From contig OY101126.1 of the NCBI GenBank assembly GCA_956465555.1, positions 600,501 to 664,500 of the forward strand: DNA of 64,000 nt, read 5' to 3'. Below are positions 20,840 through 30,900 of this stretch, in pieces. A program made the translations under genes and the position numbers. The stretch's first letter is position 1, and each line of letters starts with the position of its first letter. Origin of the DNA: Nitzschia sp. pyKryTriq1 (lineage: Eukaryota > Bacillariophyta > Bacillariophyceae > Bacillariales > Bacillariaceae). Under the pieces are notes generated by a model. That model was not told where the DNA came from and ran no database searches. It saw only the letters and a program-made list of their open reading frames with translations.

Positions 20840-21521
20840 TCGATGACGAATGAAATATGATTATCATTGAACGCATCGAAGTGGTGCTGTGTTTCAATCA
20901 AGACAATAAGTTACGGAGATGTGCACGCAGGCTTCCATTACTACGGCTAATAAACATCTCGCGGACAAGTCTATAACTTCTCCCATATTTCTCTATGGAT
21001 TGTCACCTGGCTGAGAACAAACAATTTGTTCGATGTGATTGAATATGTCTACAATCTGGCAGCCAAAACATAATTCAAAAACAAACAAGCCATTATGGTG
21101 GTGAGTGGATTTCCAGAGGGATGATCATCCGACTACCGTTATTGGGACTGAAAACGAACCATTATTTTTATGTCACTTTACGGAGGAGTCCCCTGCTACC
21201 GGCTATATCGACCGCACCGTAAAGATACTAGTAGAGTCTACAAGAGTGGCGCCAGCTTTTGGAACTTTAAAAAATCCCGTCTATTGAGAGTAGAGAGGTA
21301 CACATGCAGTGTGGTTCATCACAGAACGGATGTACGTATACTTCATAGCATGTCTAAGTGTTATTGGGTTAATTTTCCATGCATATATATTCGAATGTAT
21401 CGTATCAAAGTCTTGCTCTTGGGATCAACACCACCACCATGCTTGGAACGAAGACACGGGAAGAAACAACTCAATCGATCCAACATGTATTAATGTACGC
21501 ACGAGCCTCGCCGCTGTCTGC
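20840..21521. other. intergenic, nothing recognised
   Basis: This 680-nt stretch between convergent genes (RING protein to the left, V-ATPase proteolipid to the right) is probably mostly 3' flank. No gene or repeat of note. Confidence 0.4.
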
Positions 21522-22031
21522 CTATCCCATCAAGAACAAAGCAACAACAAGTCCGTAAAGACCAATGGCTTCCAAGAAAACAAGGGACAGGAGAAGGTGG
21601 ATGAAATTGACAGGTTCATGTGCGTTGATACCACCATTCATACGGCGTCCAACAAGAGGCTCGCGCTCGGGTGTGTCGCTGGTAATAGGGGGTGATGGCA
21701 CTGCCGAATGTTCATTGATTTGTCTCATAAAACTGGCCATACCCAGTCCACTGACACAGCAGGCCAAGCCCACGGACAAGCCTGCCGAAAGATTGCGGTA
21801 TCCCTCAGTCTGTGTCATATCGTCCTTGAACTTTCCTACGAGTATAACAGAAACGATGATGCCATAGATGGCAAGTACACCTGAGATGATAATGGGTGGG
21901 AAGGCCTTGAGGTCCTTGCCACGGACGGCGTAGATGCCCGAATGGCTGGAGGCGATGGCAGATCCCGCCGATGTCAAGAAGATGGACAAGGCCGCGCCAA
22001 GTCCGGTGAGCAATTGAGGATCGATGGTCAT
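21522..22031 (-). CDS. V-type H+-ATPase proteolipid subunit c-like
   Basis: The ATG at 22031 (MTIDPQLL) gives 169 residues and four predicted membrane helices. Helix 1 contains LTSAGSAIASS; helix 2 GVLAIYGIIVSVIL; helix 3 a Gly-rich run (LSVGLACCVSGLGMA); helix 4 FLEAIGLYGLVVAL with the proton-carrying Glu. The pattern of Gly in helix 2 and Glu in helix 4 is that of subunit c rather than c''. The loop between helices 3 and 4 is unusually long, about 35 polar residues (NEHSAVPSPP to NAHEPV). A TTTTCAG upstream of the ATG may be the acceptor of a 5' leader intron. The ring pumps protons into vacuoles or other acid compartments. Confidence 0.85.
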   Translation of the reverse strand: MTIDPQLLTGLGAALSIFLTSAGSAIASSHSGIYAVRGKDLKAFPPIIISGVLAIYGIIVSVILVGKFKDDMTQTEGYRNLSAGLSVGLACCVSGLGMASFMRQINEHSAVPSPPITSDTPEREPLVGRRMNGGINAHEPVNFIHLLLSLVFLEAIGLYGLVVALFLMG

Positions 22032-22499
22032 GATGAGCGAGGTGTTCGACTGAAAATGTGCTTGTGTTACTAGTAGTAGGAACCTTTTTGTTTCTTTAAT
22101 GTTATGGGAATGAATCGTAGAGTTGTCATCTATTGTTGCGAAGCCGTTCCGTGTTTCAATAATAAACATCCAAGAATCGATTTTGTGGGTGATTTTTTGT
22201 TCTCCGATGTTCGGTGCGTGTGTCCGCCGACCGCCACCCGACTGACTGCTCCGTCCTCCGCCCGACGACGACGACGACGTCGCGATTGATTTATTTGACC
22301 ATTGACCATCACACGACGCGCCGACCATGGCTTCGCATCAAACGGAACGTTTGAAGGCGCCAAGCTACCGGTACGAAAGCGCAAATACAAATCACAAAGT
22401 TCATCGCCGATATCCGACACCAGACATAGGGCTCCCTCGTCTTTGTATTGATTGAAGCCAGCAAGAGAGCACTGAAGGATTCATTTTTTTACAACCAAC

Positions 22500-23846
22500 A
22501 TGATGGCTCGACCATCACTCTGTGGCCAGGTGGTGTGGCGCCGTTTTGCTTCTCTTGTGATGATTCTGGCAGTGTCGGTGCTGGGGGCGTCTGATCGACC
22601 CTTTCGTAGTAAGGGTCTGTTATTAGGAAAGTCGCGTCTGGGTTGGTCGGGATGGGAGGAAGAGTGGGTGCAATTCAGGAAGATCTCTCGCGCTCGGATC
22701 GAAACGCCCCTGCTAGACGAGGATCTTTTCTATGAGGAGGAGGAGAATGGTGGGTGGACGCAGCGCGAGCTGGACTTGAGATCCACCGAATATGCCACCA
22801 TGAGTAGCAATCGCAAGATGGAGGATCGTCCGTCGACTAGACGAACTCGGCATCGAACCAATGAGGTGCGCCTCCACATATTGCAGCAGCAGCAGCAAGA
22901 TACGGTCAAAGATGATGATTCAATGAGTAGTCAGTCACAGCCAATCTACACACGAAACTATTTAAAGACAGGAACGACCATTGCGGGATGCACCTGTCGG
23001 GGTCATGTGATCCTTGCAGCCGATACAAGAGCGACCCAAAATACCTTGGTGGCCGACAAGGTGGCGCAGAAACTTCATCCTCTTGCTCAAAATGCGTGGT
23101 GTGCAGGGGCAGGGACTTCGGCGGATTTGGAAATGTTGACACGGCTTTGCTTGTACAGTCTGGCGTTGGATCGACTTCGATCGGCGACCATTGGAAATGG
23201 CGGCGCAACATCGACAGAAGTAGCTCGCATGTACACAACACCCGATAAGGAGGAAGAAGACAATGCTTTGTTAGTGGGGAATGCTTCTTTGGAACAGATT
23301 TGCTCTTTCCTACAAGATCGACTCTTAAAGGCGCAAGGTCAGCTGGGTGTGAACTTGATTTTGGGTTGTGTCCACAACAAACAAGCCTATTTACGAGCCT
23401 TTCATGAACATGGAAGTATGGATGTAGATCTTCCCTTTGCTGCTCTGGGGAGTGGAGGATTGGCAGCCATGAGTATAATGGAACGCGGCTACCATGCGAA
23501 TTTGACTGTTCCCGAAGCCATTGAGCTGGTGCAGTCTGCCATTGTTGCTGGGATTCAAAACGATTTAGGCAGTGGATCGCAAGTAGATCTGTGTGTCATC
23601 GCACCAGATGGGTACAGTCGAATGCAACGGTGTGTCGTTCCGCCTCAGGTATTGCAAGACCCTGAGGACGAAGATCCAACAGTCGATATTGCACCACCGT
23701 CAAATCCAGACACTGTGGGGACCAATGGCTTTGGAAACACACCATTCGGTATCAATTCGAAACGAGTCATTGTTACAAGAAATAGAGCAGAAGAGATGGA
23801 ACAGTGGTCCACGTTATTGGGAATTGCTTCGGGAGAAACCCGATGA
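22500..23846 (+). CDS. 20S proteasome beta2-type subunit with secretory-type leader
   Basis: A single frame of 448 residues. The proteolytic core starts at the KTG-TTIAG site: Thr159 is the nucleophile (Thr1), Asp175 equals Asp17 and Lys191 equals Lys33; Gly203 equals Gly45, as in trypsin-like beta2 (PSMB7/PUP1). Motifs ADTRAT, VADK, GAGTSAD, LGSGGLAAM and NDLGSGSQVDLCVI are all present. The N-terminus is odd: 158 residues precede Thr1 (about 30-45 is usual) and begin MARPSLCGQVVWRRF with a hydrophobic stretch to VLGA (residues 15-30), like a signal peptide, followed by a basic segment. There is also an insertion of about 25 residues near 220-245. It may serve a compartment behind the ER membrane; see findings. 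Confidence 0.88.
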   Translation: MMARPSLCGQVVWRRFASLVMILAVSVLGASDRPFRSKGLLLGKSRLGWSGWEEEWVQFRKISRARIETPLLDEDLFYEEEENGGWTQRELDLRSTEYATMSSNRKMEDRPSTRRTRHRTNEVRLHILQQQQQDTVKDDDSMSSQSQPIYTRNYLKTGTTIAGCTCRGHVILAADTRATQNTLVADKVAQKLHPLAQNAWCAGAGTSADLEMLTRLCLYSLALDRLRSATIGNGGATSTEVARMYTTPDKEEEDNALLVGNASLEQICSFLQDRLLKAQGQLGVNLILGCVHNKQAYLRAFHEHGSMDVDLPFAALGSGGLAAMSIMERGYHANLTVPEAIELVQSAIVAGIQNDLGSGSQVDLCVIAPDGYSRMQRCVVPPQVLQDPEDEDPTVDIAPPSNPDTVGTNGFGNTPFGINSKRVIVTRNRAEEMEQWSTLLGIASGETR

Positions 23847-24088
23847 TACTACACAGCAGACAATTAGTACCATCAATCCGTATTCACTAATCAGTTACTC
23901 ATATTTTCTGAACCTTGATCAACCTTATATTATCAGGATTATTCGTGCCAAACCGTTTTATGTTGAAGAAGTAATGTTATCGGTGGTTCTTGGACGATTA
24001 TTGGGCATTCGCCCACCACCCTAAAAGCGACTCAAAGATGAGGGACATGAGCTGCGTGTTCTACTGCACATAGGCTTTTAACGATGAT

Positions 24089-25345
24089 TCAGCCACGGCG
24101 AGCCATACTCCGAGTGACGCGCTTGGTGGGAGGTACCGAAGACTCCTTGGCTCGGGATTTTGTGTCTGGTTTTGATGGGAGCAGAACAGATGCTACCTCA
24201 TTTTGGTGACAACGAAGTTGGGTCTGCAAGTTGGAAATCTCCGTTTCTTTCAGTTGCAGTTGGAGCGCAGCAACTTCCGACTTCAAACGTGCAATCATGC
24301 CGTCCTTTTCGACCAATACTTGATCCTTCTTTTGTAAGCCACCCTGTAACTTTGAAACCATACCTAGAAGCTTGCAATTCTCGTAGGCTGCACGGTCCAG
24401 CTGATAACTTTGCGACTCAAGTACTTTTTCAAATGTTGGTGTACGCTTCATGGTACCCTTGATGGCCTTCTTGGGTCGTCCAGTCGAGGACAGTGCGCCA
24501 GCCGCGGGAGGCTTTTGCTTCTGGGTGGATTCAATCATTTGCAAATTCGAATGAAAGTCTTTCATCCGCTCGGTCTTAGATTTCGGTTTCGTCTTTGATG
24601 CTTTCTTCGCCGAATTGGCTTGGATACTAGAAACCGCATCAGCTGCAAGATGCGTCTGCTTCTGGGGTGACGCAATCCAACCAGACTTCGACTGAAAGGC
24701 TTTCAGAAGATCTTTGTTGGATTCCGGTTCCATGTTAGATGATTTCTTCACCGAGGATTTGACCGAGCAACTTGCTGCGACCGACGAAAGGGGCGAGGTC
24801 ACCACCAACACATCGGACGGCGACGAAATGAAGAATTTTGGGACAGGGGTACGGTCGAGTCCACCATTGCCCCAGGATCGATCTCTGCCATCAGTTTCCG
24901 GTGACAATAGTGAATATGAACGTGACGCATTGGTGGTATTATCAAAGACGGTTCGGTGGTTTGGTGTCTTTTCAGTCGAGAACGCAGAGAAATATGAAGG
25001 AGTAGATATTGATTCGTCCTTCGTTGGTGCGTTCTTGATGTTGGGGCCCACAATGCCAAAATATCCAGCGTTTTCAGTTCTTGAACCCCATGTCCCAGTA
25101 GACGCATTTCCTTCATGAGCAACACCTACGGGGATTCTCTCATTTTTGTTCAGCCAAAGGTCCCCGCCGCCGCTTCCTCGACGCTTTTTCAAAAATGGAC
25201 TGCTTGCAACAATGGGCGATTCGCGGAAACTCGAAGTATCCACAGGCACGTAGGGCTTTGGTAGCGCATGATGTTGTGTTCCAGGAAATGTTGACATCAT
25301 GACCTTGAGAGGATTTGGAGATTGACTGTAAATGGGCAAATTCAT
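24089..25345 (-). CDS. hypothetical protein with C-terminal coiled coil
   Basis: The first ATG is at 25345 (MNLPIYSQS), giving 418 residues. The frame stays open and protein-like for about 70 codons further 5' (including KSLEHENLTFFFELLKTP), so an upstream exon is likely. The N-terminal two thirds is Ser/Thr/Pro-rich and disordered, with several SP sites. Residues about 310-380 form a coiled coil (LLGMVSKLQGGLQKKDQVLVE). The C-terminus is basic (TKRVTRSMARRG). It could be a chromosome or cytoskeleton protein; I do not recognise the family. Confidence 0.6.
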   Translation of the reverse strand: MNLPIYSQSPNPLKVMMSTFPGTQHHALPKPYVPVDTSSFRESPIVASSPFLKKRRGSGGGDLWLNKNERIPVGVAHEGNASTGTWGSRTENAGYFGIVGPNIKNAPTKDESISTPSYFSAFSTEKTPNHRTVFDNTTNASRSYSLLSPETDGRDRSWGNGGLDRTPVPKFFISSPSDVLVVTSPLSSVAASCSVKSSVKKSSNMEPESNKDLLKAFQSKSGWIASPQKQTHLAADAVSSIQANSAKKASKTKPKSKTERMKDFHSNLQMIESTQKQKPPAAGALSSTGRPKKAIKGTMKRTPTFEKVLESQSYQLDRAAYENCKLLGMVSKLQGGLQKKDQVLVEKDGMIARLKSEVAALQLQLKETEISNLQTQLRCHQNEVASVLLPSKPDTKSRAKESSVPPTKRVTRSMARRG

Positions 25346-25871
25346 CGATCTTTGTTCTGTGCAACAAGTTGCCGTTGGTGTTTTGAGAAGTTCAAAGAAG
25401 AATGTGAGGTTTTCATGTTCCAAACTTTTGAGAAAAGAGATGAGGATCGATGATTTTTGTGGCGAACCCGCCAAAATCTCATCATGCGCGACTGGCTCGG
25501 ATCGGCCAGGATCGGCCGGCGCAAACCGTAGAATACTGTCACGAGTTCTACGAGCGAGTCTAGTCTACGCGTACAAATCGGTAAAATTCATCAGCCTTTT
25601 CTGAGAAGGGTGCGGTCCGTCCGTCGCATCGCTTGGAAGGAGCAGAAGTAGCCCCAAAGCTCGACGGGTGGAGGAAACAGGCCGACCCTCCCCGATGTTT
25701 TTTGTTCCTCTCGACCATGGACAAACGGTGCCTTCCACTTGCTACCGCCGTACAAGCTACCGGTACCGACCACCACCACAGCTAGCTTTAGTCCATTATT
25801 CTCACCGTGTTCCAGTCGAGAACTCTTTCGACCACTTCTGTTCGCCAGTACTGCTAAAATAACAATTCATC

Positions 25872-27745
25872 ATGGCAGGCATGGGTCCCCCTCCCGGCAT
25901 GGGACAAGTGATGGTTCTCAGTAAGTGCGAACAGGCGGCAACAGGATTCGACGATCATTCATTCATTCTTGCATTCCACCTCTGCTGCCCATCGTTCCCA
26001 TCCATACAAAACTAACGCTTACCTTTTCCTCTTTCCCTTCTTGCTGTGATTCAGACTCCAAGACGCAACGCAAGACAGGACGAGAAGCCCAGCTGTCGAA
26101 CATCGCTGCTGCCATGGCAGTCGCCAACATCATCCGCACCACATTAGGCCCTCAATCCATGCTGAAAATGCTGCTGGATCCCATGGGCGGCATTGTCATG
26201 ACCAATGACGGGAATTGCATCTTGCGCGAAATCGATGTCAGCCACCCCACTGCCAAGAGTATGATTGAGTTGTCTCGGGCACAGGACGAAGAGGTCGGAG
26301 ATGGCACCACGTCGGTCATTGTCTTGTCCGCACAAATGTTGAGCACCGCCCAGCCGTTTTTGCTCAACAAATTTCACCCCACTGTCATTGTGCAAGCGTA
26401 CACCAAGGCTCTCGCGCATGCTCTGGAAGCGGCAGAGCAAATGGCTCTTGAAATTGATGTGCAGAAAGATCATGAATGGATGTCGAAACTAGTCATGAGT
26501 AGTATCGGCACCAAGTTCAGCAGTCGGTGGAATGAAAAACTTGTCGATATGGCGATTCAAGCCGTCTTGACGGTCACGGAAACATCGCTAGGAGGAATGC
26601 CGCAAGTCGATATCAAACGGTATGCCAAGGTGGAAAAGATCCCCGGTGGGGAGCTTGATGATGCCAAGGTCCTCAAGGGAATTATGTTTCAAAAAGATAT
26701 CACCCATTCTAAAATGCGACGTCGCATCGAGAAACCGCGTATTCTTCTGCTTGATTCTCCCCTTGAATACAAAAAGGGAGAATCACAGACAACCATGGAG
26801 ATCTCGGATGATCAAGATTGGAATACCATGCTCAAACTAGAAGAAGAGTATGTGGAGCGCATGTGTGAAGATATCATTGCCGCCAAGCCGGATGTTGTCA
26901 TTACCGAAAAGGGTGTGAGTGATCTAGCTCAACATTACTTGCAAAAGGCGAACATTACCGCCTTTCGGCGATTGCGCAAGACGGATAACAATCGTATTGC
27001 TAGAGCAACTGGTGCCACGATTGTCTCTCGAACGGATGAAATTGTGGAATCGGATATTGGAACCAAATGTGGATTGTTTGAAATGCGCAAATTGGGAGAT
27101 GACTGGTTCTGCTTTTTGGACGAGTGTGAAGATCCAAAGGCCTGTACGATTATGCTGCGTGGAGGAAGTAAGGATGTCTTGAATGAAATTGAACGCAACT
27201 TGCAAGATGCCATGCAAGTCGTACGAAATGTCGTCTATAGCCCCAAACTCCTGCCGGGAGGAGGTGCCACCGAAATGGCTCTGGCCGTATCGCTGAGGAA
27301 AAAAGGTCAATCACTACAAGGAATCCAACAGGGTCCCTTCATTGCTGTCGGTGACGCACTAGAAGTTATCCCTAGGACGTTGGCTCAGAACTGTGGAGTG
27401 AGTGTCATCCGAACTATAACGGAGTTGCGGGCTAAGCATGCTGCAGCGGCCGCGGCTTCGGAAACCTGTCACGTTGGCATCAATGGTATCACGGGAGAAC
27501 TCGTAGATATGAATGAATTGGGCATCTGGGAGCCATTCTCGGTCAAAGTTCAAACAATCAAGACCGCCATTGAGAATGCCTGTATGATTCTGTAAGTACA
27601 TACGAAACAAGGACAAATCGATGCAGTTTGTCACCAGTCTCGTAACAGCGACGGGATACCCAAACTCACAAAATCCGTTCTTTGTTTCGTTCCTTTTCCC
27701 AGGCGTATCGATGACGTTGTCTCGGGGTCCAAGAAGGCGCACTAG
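25872..27745 (+). CDS. CCT3: CCT/TRiC chaperonin subunit gamma (3 exons)
   Basis: Exons 25872-25920, 26055-27591 and 27703-27745 join in frame into 542 residues, the normal length. The introns are 134 and 111 nt, GT-AG. Group II chaperonin motifs are intact: LLDPMGGIVMTNDGNCILREI, GDGTTSV (ATP hydrolysis), GGGATEMALAV, and the ending RIDDVVSG supplied by the tiny third exon. The wording is that of the gamma subunit. In the cytosol the eight-subunit ring folds actin, tubulin and others. Exon 1 encodes only MAGMGPPPGMGQVMVL. Confidence 0.95.
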
Positions 27746-27964
27746 AGGTAGATAGGCCACGCAACAATATTAGAAGACTTCTCCATCCATCAATCGGTCT
27801 CGAGATAGAGTACCAGTACGGTATACTACGAGTAGTTTGCACAGTCAGTCGGGATGTTTTTCTCTAGTATTAATAGTCGACGAACCTTTAGTCGGTCAGC
27901 AATTAAAGATCGTCCCATTTGTTTTATCATAGTAGCTCGTGATAGTTTTTAAAGCTCTGATATG

Positions 27965-30900
27965 TTAGGCCGACGCGGCGATCGAATCAAAATATTCCTT
28001 GTCGTACTTTTGAACTTCAGCGTCAAGTTCCACCCAACTTTCCTCGAACAGTTCACCGCTAATGACACGCTTTGCCATGGACAACTTCGGCTCCTTGTGC
28101 AATGGATTGTTGCATAGATCAATTGTCTTGGCCGCTGGTTTCGTCTCGTCGGAGCACCATGATTCACACCAAAGCCATTCTTGAGGTAAGGAAAATATCT
28201 TGACTTGATGCTGAGCGAAGTTCGGCAGATCTTGGTCCAAGTTGGCCAGACTCCCGGGATCAGCCGAGAGCTGCTGGTAAATGGCTCGAAGTTGGTCGCC
28301 CACCAAGGTTTTTCTAAATCTTTCCAGGTCAACCACGTAGAGCGCCGAAATGTGATACGGCTTGCCCCGAAGATGGGAAGCCCAAAAACCAGTCCTCCAA
28401 AAAGCGTAGCCAATGGTAGATTCTCGAGATTCGCACATTGGAGTGTAGCCGTAGGGTGCACCTTGGAGATCCATGTCCCAAAGTTCTTTCAAGTCACCAC
28501 GGACCACTTGATCAGCGTCGACGTATATTATCTTCTTTACGTTCAATGGGAACAAGACATCCAAAAAGAGAATCTTATAGCCCCAGATGATCCGCTGCTT
28601 CTCGGTTTGACCTCTATAAGGAAACAAGGAGGAAATCAACGAGAATGGTAAGCAACGATAATGATAGCATGCGAGTACGAGTATGCGTAATGACCCTCGT
28701 AGCACCACCACTCCACTTACCTCAGCCACTCTGGCCATTTGTAAGTAACAAACTCCACTTCGCACCCAATTTTTTCTGCCATGGCTCTTGCAGATGCCTT
28801 GAATGTAGGCGACAAGTAGTTTTCAAAGAGCCAAAACTTGACCTTGGAAGAAGTTCGTTTTGTCACGGAAAGCATCATAATCTTCAAGAGTCTCTCGTAA
28901 AGGTGTCCCGTGGCGAGAGAAAAGACGTGCACCACGTCCTCGTCAGTGGTAGCCACTTGTGTTTCGTCAAATAGGTTCGCTTTTTCGTAGCCCTTCTTTC
29001 GTTGAACCAACAAAACCGACCTCTTTTGGCCGACAAAATCCCCCATGATCATTTGCTGAGTGTTGTTGTTTGTGTTTTTTCCATGAACCTGCACGGCACC
29101 ACCCTTGACATCACCATCCATCACATCAAAGATTTCGGCACCCCGCGAACCCTTCAACATGTTCAAGTCCCAGACTCCCGGGTTTGCTCGGAGTTGCCAG
29201 TAACCTACAGTCTTCATTACCAATGTGTCGGAGTAGTGAGAGTCGCCGTCTTTTTTGTTCAATGAAGTACCATCGTCAGTTGACTTGACAGTACCGTCGG
29301 GCCCAATCTCCATCGTTGCTGCTGCTGCGGCATCTGTGCTCTTTCTCCCATAGCTGTGTTTTGAAAGTGTCAACTGCAACCCATTGGGTGGTCCGGCATT
29401 GGTTTCGTAGCATTGCCCGGCAAAGAGAAGATGTTCTAGTCCATACTCAATCTTAGTTAGTTGTCGGTGGTTCCATAGATCAACACCTGGTGTGATACTT
29501 CCCACCGCTGCCTCGTCACTACAACCGGACTGGAAGCTACAGCGTAGATTATCTGTGTCTTGCACCGTGTGTGTTTGTTGAATATCCCATGGTTCAGGAA
29601 CGTCCATTCGAACTGTCAACACGTGATCCGTTGGAAGATTGGAAAAGTGAGCCAAGGGGGAATGCTGTCCATCCCCCTGGTACGCATTTGAGTCTGCTAC
29701 AAAACGATAGTAGCTCGATATGGGGATTTTGGAGTCGGATTCAACATCAATGGTGGGAGCAAGAATGACGGTCAAGGGGAGTTGAAGCTCGTCACGAAGA
29801 ATTTGTAGGAGGGGCGACAATCGTTGGGCGCTTTCCGTGATGGGATCGACAACTGCCAAGACGCTCATCTTTAGCCGTTTGTTATCGCAATCGCTATTCC
29901 AACTGAAACGAAGTGGGTTCTCGTCGACGCCAACTTGTTTCTCGATTGAGAGGATCTGTTCCAAAGGATTGAGCCTTCCGGCCGATGTCACTTCGGAGGC
30001 TGACAAAAAAGCAGTCGCACGTGACACTGCCTCGTGGACATTGTTTGATTCGACATATTTCTTGAGCAACTTCGTTACCGGTCGTGTGCGTTCTAGGTGG
30101 ATACTCATCAACAGTTCAAAATCCGCAGCATCGATCGTCTTGATATCCTCCAAGTTGAAATACCGACCATTTGCAACGACAAAGTTCTTCGAGGGTAATC
30201 CATTTTTCAAGTAGGCCAAGGATATGCACCCTTGCTTGAAAGTTGCAGGGTATTTCTCCTTCTCCAGAGCCTCCCAGAGGACAGTCTTATCCACACTCGA
30301 GGCGGAAGAAAAGACGGTACACATCGGTGTTTTCGCAGCCAATTCAGTGCTGGGTAGGACTCGGTACGCAACAGCAATAGGTGTATCATTTACGTTCGTA
30401 GCGACATTCTCCATTGCGTTTACGATACTTTTTGCCAGCTGCATGCCAAAGTCAGTATCCAATTCCAAAACGGCTTCGACAACAAACACGGCATCCTGTT
30501 CCAAAGGATTCCTTCCTTCCATCGTCTTCGGTATCAGTAAAGAATCTGATCCGAATTCATGATTCAAATCCAGGTAAGCATCATCACCAGAGGTTGTAAA
30601 TAGAGGGTGGATTTTAGGAAAGACATTCTTGGCTTTTTTGGACAAGATCTTGCGATAGACATTTCTTGGCGATGTGTCGGTGATTTCTCGCCCCATGATC
30701 ATCCCAAAAATCGCTTTTTGTTCTTCCATGAACAGGATACCAACCGCTTCGCTCGTCTCTTCGTTGTTTCCCTTGGGCAACGGGCGTCCGTTCAAAAAGT
30801 CCATGCCGCTCTTGAGTCCCTTGTCCACTGCGAATCGAAGTCCTTGGAAATATTCAAATCGCATGTCGTCTTTGTCCATAGAAAGCAAGGATTGTGCGAC

